Below, piece after piece: positions 26,749-36,085 of a DNA stretch of 64,000 nt. Source of the stretch: JASJBU01 sp963790775 (GTDB lineage: Bacteria; Pseudomonadota; Gammaproteobacteria; Chromatiales; Chromatiaceae); NCBI GenBank assembly GCA_963790775.1, contig CAWBPR010000011.1:248001-312000 (forward strand), read 5' to 3'. The position numbers and the translations under genes are program-made. The notes beneath the pieces were generated by a model. It had not been told where the DNA came from and did no database searches. It saw only the letters and a list, made by a program, of their open reading frames with translations. The stretch's first letter is position 1, and every line of letters begins with the position of its first letter.

Positions 26749-29181
26749 TCAAAAAGGCGTGTACTCTCCTTGTTTCGGCAATAAACGTATCCAAGGCTGA
26801 TGGCGCCGCAAAGACTCGGGTAAGGCATTGAGTGCCTGTGTTGCATCTGTCGCCGTGGGATAGAGGCCATATAGCAGCACATACCAATCGGTGCCCTCCC
26901 TTTGTGTATGCAGGATGGCTCGTTCTCCATCCAGGCCGATCTGTGCGGCATAGGCCAACAGTGACGCCTGATCAGAGACGCCGATCAGTTGAATGCTGTA
27001 GCTCCCCGCAGCGGCCCAGTCTCGCCAATGTTGTACACTCGCCGGCAGGGTCCGGCTCTGCAGGTCCTGTCTGAGTTCCGTCATGGCCAGCTGGAGTTGC
27101 TTGATTGTTGCGGCCAATTCCTGCTGGCGCGCGAGGGCCGCTTGGCCTTGTCCCTCAACCATTCCCAGGCGCTGCTCCAGATTCGGTCCTTGAGCGCTTG
27201 ACGCCGGATTCACCGTGGCGTTTGCAATCAGTCGTTCCTCCACATCGGTCAGGCGCGACGCCAGCTGCTGCTGGGTCTGCTGCAGCCCCTTCAGCAGAGC
27301 GGGATCAATCGCCTCAACGCCGACCGCAGCGGAATCAACTTCTGCCTGCAAGCGCGCTTCCAGCTCCTGGCGACCGACATAGCTCTCCCCCTGCCGGTTG
27401 ATCTTTTGCACCAGGCTGTGTTCGGTTTCGTCCAGCTGCTTCTGCAGTAACTGATGCACGCCGATACCCGCCAGCAGGACAAACAGGAAGGCTCCGGCGA
27501 TGGCCAGGGTCTGGCGCCAATCGATAGAGCGGATCTTTTCTACCTGCCCATGCAGCTGAGTCAGATCCAGCTTCAGCCGCTCTGTTTCCGCCTGATGTTC
27601 AGCTGCTTCAGCAACCATGCCCTGCAGGGCCTCCGCCTGCTGGGTTTGGTTGCTAGTGAGCTGCTGTTGCCCGGATTGCAGTCCGGTCTGATCTTTTTCC
27701 AGGGTCTGCATGCCCTGCTCGAGCAGGACAAAGCGATCCTGTTGCTCCTCTGTCCTGGTTTCGAGCAAACGCTGCTGCTCCGCCTGCAACCCGTCCAGGA
27801 CTTGCAGGCGTTCTTGCAAATGAGATTCCAGCTCAGTCAACTGCTGTTTGGTCTGTTGCCGGGCATCCTTGTTGTCCTCGATCTCCCCCATTAAAGCGCT
27901 GAGTCGGTGGTTGAGAGAATCCTGTTCTGCGGCCGCATGCTCGCGGGAATCATTCAGTTGTTGTTCCAGCGCCCCGCTGTGCGCCCGGATCTCCTCGCTG
28001 TCATGCTGTAACGTTTTCAGTTGCTCCGTCAGCCCATCGATTCGATCGACTTCCTGGCCCTGTTCGGTCAACTTGCCTGTCAGTTCATCGAGCTGCCGGC
28101 TTACCCCGCCTATCTCATTCCGCTGCTGCACTAGCTGAGATTCACTGCCGCTGATGCGCTCGTTGAGCAGGATGATGTCGGCCTTGGGTAACTTGCTGCT
28201 TTGCAGTTCACGGGTCGTCTCTTCCAGTCTTGGAATCTGCTGCTCGATCTGCCCCAGCCGCAGCTTCAACTGCTCAATAGCCTGCTTGTCTTCCGCCTGA
28301 TCGCTGAGCGCCTTGAGGGCGAGTATTACCGACTCCAGCTCGCCGATGCGTTCTTCCAGAGCCTGTTGCAAACGCGCCACCCGTTCCTGCTGGTTGTCGG
28401 CGCGGGTTTCAGCGTGCTGGGTCTTGGCGTTGGTCTCGCCGATGCGGTTGGACAGCTCGAGCAGGCGCCTTTCCAGCTCCTTGTAGAGACTTTTGTACTG
28501 GGTTTGTTGGTCTTCGAGTTGTTCGATCTTCTGTGGCAGGAGGGCGTTGATTTCCGGTAGTTGCCGCGGGCTTTGGTTGCTGGGTTTCTCAGCCTGGCTC
28601 AGTTTTCGCTCAAGCTTCAGCTCCAGTTCTGCCAGATTGCCCTGCAGGTCGTATACTTGGGCCTCATATTCGGAGTCGTGTACTTCGAGTTCGCTTTCAT
28701 TCTCTTCCAGGTTGCGGATATGGGCGGTGATATCGGCCGTTTCGCGCCGCATGTTGTCTATTTCACTGGAGAGACGGTTCAGGTATTTGCGCACCTCGGC
28801 CAACATGGTGTCGTGATCCTGCTGCTCAGTCTGCAGCGAAGCAATCTCCACCTCCAGCCGCTCAAGGTTGGCGCCAGGCACTTGCTCCTCAGCCTGGGAT
28901 CCCGTCCTGGCCTCCACCGAAGCGAGCTGATCACGCAGTCGCTGCCACTGTTCGGCCTGGCTCGCTTCATCTGCGGTAAGCTGATTGAAATGCCCTTGCA
29001 ACTCTTGCAGCTGCTGCCTGAGCAGGGTGTTTTCCTTGTCAAGCTCATTCAGCTGCGCATCCTGATTGACCTTTTGGTAAGAGACACTGTTCAAGCGTCT
29101 GTTCAGATCGGTGAACTGGTTCGCGAGCTGTTCGACCGACTCTGCCAGGGCCTTCTTTGAAAGTTTTTTATCATTCTGCAT
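26749..29181 (-). CDS. Long coiled-coil inner-membrane protein with C-terminal SPOR domain (DamX-like)
   Basis: ATG 29181 begins an 810-residue protein. Residues ~1-550 are an almost unbroken Gln/Glu/Leu-rich coiled coil in the cytoplasm. A single helix (LAIAGAFLFVLLAGIGVHQL, ~residues 560-580) is followed by a further periplasmic coiled coil. The last ~85 residues are a SPOR-type domain (SYSIQLIGVSDQASLLAYA, DWYVLLYGLYPTATDA, RRHQPWIR) similar to that of DamX. SPOR domains bind denuded glycan strands at the septum, so the protein probably acts in cell division or envelope constriction. The size of the cytoplasmic coil is unlike E. coli DamX. It lies between the intact and the decayed tRNA-Leu. 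Confidence 0.85.
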   Translation of the reverse strand: MQNDKKLSKKALAESVEQLANQFTDLNRRLNSVSYQKVNQDAQLNELDKENTLLRQQLQELQGHFNQLTADEASQAEQWQRLRDQLASVEARTGSQAEEQVPGANLERLEVEIASLQTEQQDHDTMLAEVRKYLNRLSSEIDNMRRETADITAHIRNLEENESELEVHDSEYEAQVYDLQGNLAELELKLERKLSQAEKPSNQSPRQLPEINALLPQKIEQLEDQQTQYKSLYKELERRLLELSNRIGETNAKTQHAETRADNQQERVARLQQALEERIGELESVILALKALSDQAEDKQAIEQLKLRLGQIEQQIPRLEETTRELQSSKLPKADIILLNERISGSESQLVQQRNEIGGVSRQLDELTGKLTEQGQEVDRIDGLTEQLKTLQHDSEEIRAHSGALEQQLNDSREHAAAEQDSLNHRLSALMGEIEDNKDARQQTKQQLTELESHLQERLQVLDGLQAEQQRLLETRTEEQQDRFVLLEQGMQTLEKDQTGLQSGQQQLTSNQTQQAEALQGMVAEAAEHQAETERLKLDLTQLHGQVEKIRSIDWRQTLAIAGAFLFVLLAGIGVHQLLQKQLDETEHSLVQKINRQGESYVGRQELEARLQAEVDSAAVGVEAIDPALLKGLQQTQQQLASRLTDVEERLIANATVNPASSAQGPNLEQRLGMVEGQGQAALARQQELAATIKQLQLAMTELRQDLQSRTLPASVQHWRDWAAAGSYSIQLIGVSDQASLLAYAAQIGLDGERAILHTQREGTDWYVLLYGLYPTATDATQALNALPESLRRHQPWIRLLPKQGEYTPF

Positions 29182-29684
29182 GGGAGTTACCAGAATCGAT
29201 TGTGATTGTGCCGTCCTCGCTCACGGACGGAGATTTCATTGCACTTTTTATCACGCCTGCGAATCACTGTCACAACCGATCCCATCGAACAGCCGATATT
29301 TTCAGGACTCCATCGGCTTGTGGTAGGTGGGCCGGCCAATCCCTGTGACTTAACCGTTATGCCTGCGTAACGCAGTCCGGCGAATGCCCCAGAGGTCTTG
29401 ATATCGCTTGAGACGGCGCGTCATGCACGAAATGAATGTTGTCCCGTGGCGATTCAAACCCCTGGCCTGTCTCCAGAATGCAAAGGGTGGATCTTCAGGA
29501 AGGGCTAATCACCCTGAAGGACAGACACCTATAAGGACAACTATGCGGTACACACAACTGGCGCCGGAAAATTCGCGAACAGCCGTGGAACAGCTGGATG
29601 ACTACGGATCACGTTGGCAATATGAGAGGAATCAAGTCTAAGAAGGCGGGTTTTAAACCCCACTGATTTCTATAGATGAAAAGT
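29182..29684. other. Gene-free stretch between SPOR gene and tRNA-Leu
   Basis: The short open frames here have no recognisable product. A CTTCAGG…CCTGAAG hairpin lies at about 29491-29519 without a T tract. Nothing else is evident. Confidence 0.5.
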
Positions 29685-29771
<87 letters not shown>

Positions 29772-29870
29772 TTAAAGGCGGTAAGTATACAGGAATTTAG
29801 GCGCAAGGAAATTCCCTGTGGCGTTGATTTTTACGGCCCGGCGTGTTGGGTTCAGATGCTTTGAAATCTT

Positions 29871-32084
29871 TCAGGTTGCCAAGCGGTGAGCGGGTTGCGG
29901 GTTGCCAAAACAGTAGCCCTGGCCCAATTCGAATCCCAATGCCTGAAGTTTATGGGCGAGGGCTAAGGAGTCAACGCCCTCTGCGACCAGACAATAGCCG
30001 GATTCCTCGATCATCTTTGTCAAATGCCCCAAGATGGGCTGTTGAGCAGGATCATCGACCAGTTGTGTCAGTGAGATATCGAACTTCACGATATCAACCG
30101 GCATCTGCCCAAGATAGCGCAGGGAAGAGTAGCCGCTGCCAAAATCATCCAGGGCGATGTTGAAACCCAATTTACGTAATTCAGTGAGATTTTTGGTAGC
30201 GGTCTTTATCTGTGTTATCAGTGCGGTCTCGGTAATTTCGAGGACCAGTCGATAACCATTCACAAACTGCCGAAACGAAGCCAGTTGCCGAATGATGTCT
30301 TTGTCCACCACAGCCGGCGCCGAGAGGTTGATTGAAATGCCGGTATTATCGGGGAACAGGTGATTTTTCAGGTCATCGCGGATTTTATTGATCACCATTC
30401 TGTCCAGATCCAGTTCCAGTCTCCGGGCCTCAACCAATGGGAAGATATGGGATGGCATAATGATTTTGTCATCGCGGACTATTCTTACCAGGGCTTCATA
30501 GTACTGCACCTTGCCATCCTGCAGTTTTACTATGGGTTGATAATGCATCACCAGTCCAGTGCCGTGATTGACGGCCTCATAAACTGCATTGTGTGTCCAG
30601 TTGGAAAACAGGCCTTTCGCCCCTTCCGCCATTTCAGGGGTGAATTGTGCGATGTGTGATTTGCCTGGTCGTTTGGCCGAATACATGGCGACATCGGCCT
30701 GCCACTGCAGCGTAAGCAGGGAGCCGAGGTTTTCCGCATTGCTGTGAGAGAGGCCGATACTGACCCGCACCGGCTCTTTGATGCCGAGTTTGTCAAAGGG
30801 ATGACTGGTGATGGCCTGTAACCATCTTTCAGCGATTTGTCGGGCCTCATTTGGCGGGCAGTTGATGAGTACGGCGGCAAATTCATCGCCACCCAGTCGA
30901 AACAGATATTCACCTTTACGCAGTTCTCCCCTGACCGCTTGGCTGATTGCAATCAGCACATCGTCTCCCACCTGGTGCCCATAGGTGTCATTGATGGCTT
31001 TGAAATGGTTGATGTCGATCAAGGCCAGACAGATCATGCTTCGGATGTCAGTGAAAACATGCCTGATCTCACGGCAATAATCGTCGAAAGCACGACGGTT
31101 TTTGACGCCCGTCAGCGGGTCGTGGTGAGCCAGATTCCACAACTCCCTGTTCTTCTCGTCCAGACTGGAGTTCACCTCATTTAATTTGACATGGTAATCG
31201 TTGAGGGATTCACGAACCTTGTCCAATTCCAGAATGGGGAGCCGATTCTCAAAAGCTTCCGGGATCGGCTGATAGCTGTTGTTTTTCAGCATGTCGATGT
31301 GCTGGGAGATCTGCCGAATAGGTCGGCCGATCAACCAGGCGCTCAACGGAAAAAACAGCAGGGTGAAGACGCCGAGCATGACGCCGAGTCTCACCACCGC
31401 CTGGGTCATTAATTCTTTCAAGGCTTCCGCGAGTGGATCATTGCGCAGCTTGAAGTGGATTTTTGAGAGCAGTTCCGGCCAGTCAAACTGGCTTTGCTCC
31501 TGCAGGTTGAAATGGATCGATTCCTGATCGATCTGACTGAAGCGTCCGAAGCGGAAAAAACTGGGTTTGAAGCTGCTCAGCAGTGAGGTATAGCCAATGA
31601 CGCTGTCGGTTGCGGGATCCATGACGGGTGTCGAGGAGCAGACCAGTGGCGTACCCTTGTGGGAGACGATCTGAGGTGTAAGGTTATTCCTGTCGATCTT
31701 TTCTGGCAGCTGGGAGTTATCGATTTTCGAGAGCACGTCTCCCTCGGCGTCATACACCGCAACATCGATCACATGATTGGGCAGGATGTTCCGGTTTATC
31801 GCCCGATGTCTGTACCAGTAGGCATAGAAAATCCGGTTCTGGAGCTGCTGGCCGACCTCTTCCCAGGAAGCAAAATTTCTTGTGTATGCCTCTATATCAA
31901 CTATCGTGTCATGCACCGCATGCTCGATTTCCTGATTCGCCTTGGTCAGGCTCGTGGCGCGAAAGTCCTCTTCCAGATTGATCACTTCTCTATAGGTGAG
32001 AAACCCGAACATCCCCACGATAAGCAGGAAGAAACCGATGAACAGTGTTGCAAAGAGAGTAATGCTGTGAGGTTTTGTTTCCAC
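29871..32084 (-). CDS. Membrane CHASE4-like–HAMP–GGDEF–EAL protein
   Basis: ATG 32084 starts a 737-residue protein. A first helix (LFATLFIGFFLLIVGMFGFL), a ~190-residue periplasmic part resembling CHASE4 (YTRNFASWEEVG, VAVYDAEGDVLS), a second helix and a HAMP-like linker lead to a GGDEF domain with intact FRLGGDEFAAVL and an EAL domain with YYEALVRIV, EITETALI, DDFGSGYSSLRYL and LVAEGVDS. Both active sites look complete, so it may make or break c-di-GMP depending on signal. It overlaps no neighbour; the alpha/beta hydrolase gene ends eight bases upstream on the same strand. Confidence 0.88.
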   Translation of the reverse strand: METKPHSITLFATLFIGFFLLIVGMFGFLTYREVINLEEDFRATSLTKANQEIEHAVHDTIVDIEAYTRNFASWEEVGQQLQNRIFYAYWYRHRAINRNILPNHVIDVAVYDAEGDVLSKIDNSQLPEKIDRNNLTPQIVSHKGTPLVCSSTPVMDPATDSVIGYTSLLSSFKPSFFRFGRFSQIDQESIHFNLQEQSQFDWPELLSKIHFKLRNDPLAEALKELMTQAVVRLGVMLGVFTLLFFPLSAWLIGRPIRQISQHIDMLKNNSYQPIPEAFENRLPILELDKVRESLNDYHVKLNEVNSSLDEKNRELWNLAHHDPLTGVKNRRAFDDYCREIRHVFTDIRSMICLALIDINHFKAINDTYGHQVGDDVLIAISQAVRGELRKGEYLFRLGGDEFAAVLINCPPNEARQIAERWLQAITSHPFDKLGIKEPVRVSIGLSHSNAENLGSLLTLQWQADVAMYSAKRPGKSHIAQFTPEMAEGAKGLFSNWTHNAVYEAVNHGTGLVMHYQPIVKLQDGKVQYYEALVRIVRDDKIIMPSHIFPLVEARRLELDLDRMVINKIRDDLKNHLFPDNTGISINLSAPAVVDKDIIRQLASFRQFVNGYRLVLEITETALITQIKTATKNLTELRKLGFNIALDDFGSGYSSLRYLGQMPVDIVKFDISLTQLVDDPAQQPILGHLTKMIEESGYCLVAEGVDSLALAHKLQALGFELGQGYCFGNPQPAHRLAT

Positions 32085-32092
32085 GCCGGAAG

Positions 32093-32949
32093 TCAGTCTC
32101 TCAACCTGCCAAGCACATCCTCGATGGTTTCCAGGAGGTCGAATTCATACTGATGATCAAAAAAATGGTCGGCGCCCTTGATCTCGATAACATCCAAATC
32201 CAGTTTTTTCAGACTATCCGCCCAATCTGCGCTGATACGCTGATCGTTGCCTCCAAGAATGACGGAGATCGGGGATTGGATACGGCTGACCGCCTCCAGG
32301 GTAGTGGCTCTATCCCAGTAGACATAGGATAGATAGTGTTCCGGCGTGGTGAGGTAACGTTTGCAATAGGCGAGACCATACTCTCTGAGTGAGCCCGGAG
32401 CCGCCTGTTGATCCAGATAAGCCCGCTGTTTGTCTTCTGGCGTCTCGCTGGCGACGGGTCCCAGTCCAAAAGCAATGAGACTGATGAAGATGGAGTGTTG
32501 AATCGGCTGCTCGACGCGACTGTTCAAATAGGCGGCCAGTTGGAGGCTGCCGGCGCTGTGACCGATCAAGACGATTTGTTTGTGGGTTCTGTGCTCCAGC
32601 CAGTCAATCCAGTTTGCGATCTCCCTGAGGTCCTGCTGCATAGAGTGGGTATGGATGGCTTCGCATGAGAGGCTTTCCCGTCTGACATTGATGCCTAACG
32701 TGAGGTTGGGTAACAGCACGCTATAGCCACTTTCATGCAGAGAATCGGCCAATCTGCGCACGGTAATAAATTCCCGGGTCTGCAAAAAACCATGCAGAAG
32801 CAGCACGGCGGGCATAGCGGAATCACCCTGCATATATTCAGCAGTGGCGGCAACGCCTTTCCCCATCTCCTGGGTAATGATCTCGGAATTTGCGAAGCAG
32901 GGTGCGAACAACAGGATGATTGCGATCAGGAGGCTTTTTTTCGTATCAT
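32093..32949 (-). CDS. Secreted alpha/beta hydrolase, start region frameshifted
   Basis: The family core has VLLLHGFLQTREF (oxyanion region), the nucleophile elbow LIGHSAGSLQLAAY, an acid region GGNDQRI and a final His in GADHFFDH, so the Ser-Asp-His triad is complete. The only in-frame start is TTG 32911. However, the residues just upstream in that frame (KKSLLIAIILLFAPCFA) form an obvious signal peptide with no start codon. A seven-T run at 32935-32941 (A on the coding strand) explains this: one more A would join ATG 32949, or 32973 behind AAGGA. The start given assumes that repair. Probably a periplasmic esterase or lipase-like enzyme; substrate unknown. Confidence 0.75.
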
Positions 32950-33148
32950 CCTGCAGTGGTGTCGATCCTTCATCAATGATCCTTATTGTTATTTAACAGC
33001 GTTCCGTACAGGTCCCTGCGCCGATTCTAGCACAGAGACTCTTTGCATTTGATAGATGCGTGCTATGGAATGCCGGTTGATGATTGATGCCTGGGTTTTA
33101 TCTTGATGGATGCCGCTGATAGTCGGGCATGCTAATATCCGCCGCGCT

Positions 33149-34194
33149 ATGCAGCTATCTGATTTTGATTATGAACTTCCTGCGGAACTCATCGCGCAGT
33201 ACCCGCTGGAACAGCGGGGCGGCAGTCGTTTACTGTTGCTTGATGCGGGGCAGCGGAACCGTTGCAGGATCTGTTGTTCTCCGACCTGCCCAAACTGCTG
33301 CAACCTGGAGACCTGCTGGTGTTCAATGACACCCGGGTCATGCAGGCGCGGTTGTTTGGCAGAAAAGCCAGCGGCGGGAAGCTGGAACTGTTGATTGAGC
33401 GCATTTTGCAGCCTGACCTGGCGCTGGCGCAGATCCGCGCCAGCAAATCTCCCAAACCAGGCACTCAAATCCTGGTGGGAGATGATGAAACCCCCGTGGA
33501 GATGCTCGGACGCCAGGATAACCTGTTTCAGGTAAGGCTGCCGCGTGGGGATTTCTATGCGCTCATGGAGCGGCATGGGCACATACCGTTACCGCCCTAT
33601 ATCCAACGCACCGATCAGGCGTTTGATCAGACGCGTTATCAGACGGTTTACGCACAGCGACCTGGCGCGGTGGCTGCTCCCACCGCAGGGCTGCATTTCG
33701 ATCAACAGATGCTGCAGCTGCTCACTGAGCGGGGTGTGAAAAGCGCGCATATCACCCTGCATGTGGGCGCAGGCACCTTCCAGCCGGTCAGGGTGGAAAA
33801 TCTGGACGAACATGTGATGCACAGTGAGTATGTCGAGGTCAGTGATCAAGTTTGCCGGCTGGTGAGACAGACACGCGCCCGGGGCAGGCGGGTGGTGGCG
33901 GTAGGCACCACCAGCGTGCGCAGTCTGGAGTCTGCCTCCCGCTCCGGAGAGATAGAACCCTATCAGGGTGAGACCCGGTTGTTTATTCGTCCGGGTTATC
34001 GGTTCAACAGCGTGGATGCGATGATAACCAACTTCCATCTGCCGCAGTCGACCCTGTTGCTGCTGGTTTCCGCCTTTTCCGGGGTGGACGAGATTCGCCA
34101 CGCCTATCGCCATGCCGTGCAACAGCGCTACCGGTTTTTCAGCTATGGCGACGCGATGTTTCTGACTCCGCAAAGTGGATCAGCGGCAAGCTGA
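33149..34194 (+). CDS. queA: S-adenosylmethionine:tRNA ribosyltransferase-isomerase, frameshifted
   Basis: The start ATG 33149 gives the family N-terminus MQLSDFDYELPAELIAQYPL. The frame breaks at the four-G run 33247-33250; one additional G would join it to LQDLLFSDLPKLLQPGDLLV, after which the protein runs normally to 34194. Conserved parts include VFNDTRVMQARL, PLPPYIQR, AAPTAGLHF, HVGAGTFQPV and VGTTSVRSLESA. QueA adds the epoxycyclopentanediol precursor to preQ1 in tRNA anticodons during queuosine synthesis. The pathway partner tgt follows. If the slip is real, queuosine synthesis would stop at preQ1-tRNA; an assembly error is more likely. Confidence 0.92.
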
Positions 34195-34207
34195 AGAAAA
34201 TTCAGGC

Positions 34208-34238
34208 AAAAAAAAGGCGCGGCATAGGTTGCCGCGCC
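34208..34238 (-). terminator. Rho-independent terminator of the candidate sRNA
   Basis: GGCGCGGCA and TGCCGCGCC (nine pairs, five-base loop) are followed on the minus strand by eight Ts. On the plus strand the T tract is on the wrong side, so it is not the queA terminator. Confidence 0.8.
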
Positions 34239-34291
34239 AAAGTTTCCACCAAAGGAGGATGGAGGAGTGTGTGCCGATGTGAATCAGCACA
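34208..34291 (-). ncRNA. Candidate small RNA with anti-Shine-Dalgarno motifs
   Basis: Read on the minus strand, 84 bases between queA and tgt form two strong hairpins. A 5' nine-pair stem (34270-34278 with 34283-34291, loop TCAC, one G·U) is followed by an unpaired linker CTCCTCCATCCTCCTTTGG (34249-34267), then a perfect nine-pair GC stem (34216-34224 with 34230-34238) followed by eight Us. A TTGACA box at 34320-34325 predicts transcription from about 34290-34297, exactly at the first hairpin. No ORF fits the strand. Repeated CCUCC in a single-stranded linker is the hallmark of sRNAs that block ribosome-binding sites. Expression has not been shown; inference from structure. Confidence 0.55.
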
Positions 34292-34296
34292 TCAAC

Positions 34297-34325
34297 AGTT
34301 TCTAATATACTGGTACAGATGTCAA
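34297..34325 (-). promoter_or_regulatory. Putative promoter of the candidate sRNA
   Basis: A perfect TTGACA -35 (34320-34325) is followed 17 bases on by GAAACT, a weak -10 (34297-34302). A better -10-like TATATT (34304-34309) has no -35 at normal spacing. Both readings place the start within a few bases of the first sRNA hairpin. Confidence 0.4.
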
Positions 34326-34440
34326 GCCGACTTTTCAATTGTGGTCTGTAATATGCAGACTATTTGGTTGATTCAACCTTGAAAAGAATCTGCTTATGTG
34401 CCGTTTTTAAGTTAAAAACACTAGTTAACACATTGAAAAG

Positions 34441-35592
34441 ATGATATTTGAAGTATTTGAGAGCGATGGTGCTGCACGCCGTGGACGCCTCACTTTTCCC
34501 CGCGGCACCATCCAGACACCCGCCTTCATGCCGGTGGGCACCTATGGCACGGTGAAGGCGATGACCCCGGAAGAGCTGGAAGCCATGGGGGCGGAGATCA
34601 TCCTGGGGAATACCTTCCACCTGATGCTGCGGCCCGGAACCGAGGTAATCCGCAGACATGGCGATCTGCATCGCTTTACCCATTGGGAGCGTCCGATTCT
34701 CACCGATTCCGGTGGCTTTCAGGTGTTCAGTCTGGGTGACAGGAGCAACGCACAGGGAGCTATTCATGCCGCAGGCGGCAAGCAGCCGGTCACCGCCAGG
34801 ATCACTGAAGCCGGGGTCGCCTTTCGTTCTCCGGTGGATGGCAGCAAGGTCTTTATGGGGCCGGAAGAGTCGATGCAGGTGCAACGGGAACTGGGCTCGG
34901 ACATCGTCATGATCTTCGACGAATGCACCCCATACCCTGCCACGGAGGAGGCGGCGAGAGCATCCATGGAACTCTCCCTGCGCTGGGCGGCGCGCAGCAA
35001 AACCGCTCATGGTGATAATCCTTCCGCCCTCTTCGGCATTGTCCAGGGGGGGATGTTCGAGCATCTGCGGGAGGCATCCCTGCAAGGTCTGATGGAGATC
35101 GGCTTCGATGGCTATGCGGTGGGGGGACTCTCCGTGGGGGAGCCGCCGGAGGACCGCTGGCGGGTGCTCGATTTCCTCTCCACCAGGTTACCTGCAGACA
35201 AACCCCATTACCTGATGGGCGTCGGCACGCCGGAAGATATCGTCGGGTCTGTACAACGGGGTATCGACATGTTCGATTGTGTGATGCCGACCCGTAATGC
35301 CCGCAATGGCCACCTGTTCACCCACCAGGGCGTGGTGCGCATCCGCAATGCGGCGCACCAGTATGACGAAGGCCCGTTGGACCCCCTGTGCGACTGCTAC
35401 ACCTGCCGGAACTACAGCCGCGCCTACCTGCGCCATCTGGACAAATGTAACGAGATCCTCGGCGCCCGGCTGAATACCATCCACAATCTCTATTATTATC
35501 AGAAGCTCATGCGGGACCTGCGGCAGGCAATCGAGGCGCAGCGGCTGACATCCTTCGTCGACGAGTTCTACGCACTGCGACAGGCGGAATAG
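34441..35592 (+). CDS. tgt: tRNA-guanine transglycosylase with an unusual insertion
   Basis: The 383-residue protein starts at ATG 34441. Both catalytic Asp motifs are present (ILTDSGGFQVFSLGD and GIDMFDCVMPTRNARNGH), as is the zinc site CDCYTCRNYSR…HLDKCNEILGARLNTIHN. It exchanges guanine 34 for preQ1 in tRNAs with GUN anticodons. Compared with E. coli Tgt, which reads GDIRKITEQGV, about 17-18 extra residues (SNAQGAIHAAGGKQPVTA region, bases 34741-34797) lie just after the first catalytic motif, in frame. The rest is ordinary. The ribosome site is weak. The insertion would enlarge the loop beside the substrate pocket. Confidence 0.95.
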   Translation: MIFEVFESDGAARRGRLTFPRGTIQTPAFMPVGTYGTVKAMTPEELEAMGAEIILGNTFHLMLRPGTEVIRRHGDLHRFTHWERPILTDSGGFQVFSLGDRSNAQGAIHAAGGKQPVTARITEAGVAFRSPVDGSKVFMGPEESMQVQRELGSDIVMIFDECTPYPATEEAARASMELSLRWAARSKTAHGDNPSALFGIVQGGMFEHLREASLQGLMEIGFDGYAVGGLSVGEPPEDRWRVLDFLSTRLPADKPHYLMGVGTPEDIVGSVQRGIDMFDCVMPTRNARNGHLFTHQGVVRIRNAAHQYDEGPLDPLCDCYTCRNYSRAYLRHLDKCNEILGARLNTIHNLYYYQKLMRDLRQAIEAQRLTSFVDEFYALRQAE

Positions 35593-36085
35593 CCAGTTTG
35601 CCGGAATACCCGCCGAGGCTGAAGCTTCAAAAGGCAGGCTTATGACCGGGGTGGCGAAAGTACGAATTTCTCTAGCCAGCGGAGGCATGCAAACGTATCC
35701 GATACGCAGTTTTGGCATTTTAGGGAGTGCTGCGCAGCCAGAACCGACCAAAGCAATGGTTTGGAGGAGAGCACCACTTGGATGCTTCCAGGTTTGTCGT
35801 CGCGGATGGTATGCCATGTTTCCGTGGTGTAGAACCACCGGTTGCGAGATGCGGCCAGAGTGACAGGTGACGCTCCATACTGCGTTGAGATAGATGTATT
35901 CACCTGGATCAGTACGCTGATTGGCTAGCTGGCAATGAGAACATCGGCCATGCCTTATCGGTTGCTCAAGCTTGCTGTGGTTTGGGTATATGCTTATACA
36001 AGGCCAAGTCTGCTGACAAGGCATCTCTCTGAATTTTGCAGCTCATGGGCCAATCAGGGAAACACATCTGCGAGGGATATAAGGC
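35593..36085. other. Gene-free stretch between tgt and the winged-helix regulator
   Basis: Short open frames occur on both strands but none resembles a protein family or has a ribosome site. AAGG at about 36079 serves the downstream GTG start. No terminator or repeat was recognised. Confidence 0.45.

Noticed and set aside
28561..29160. Plus-strand frame opposite the SPOR protein
   Set aside because: Leu/Phe/Gln-rich mirror of a coiled coil; not a membrane protein.
34208..34238. Hairpin after queA as a queA terminator
   Set aside because: The T tract follows the stem only on the minus strand; on the plus strand the stem is preceded by As and followed by AAAG.
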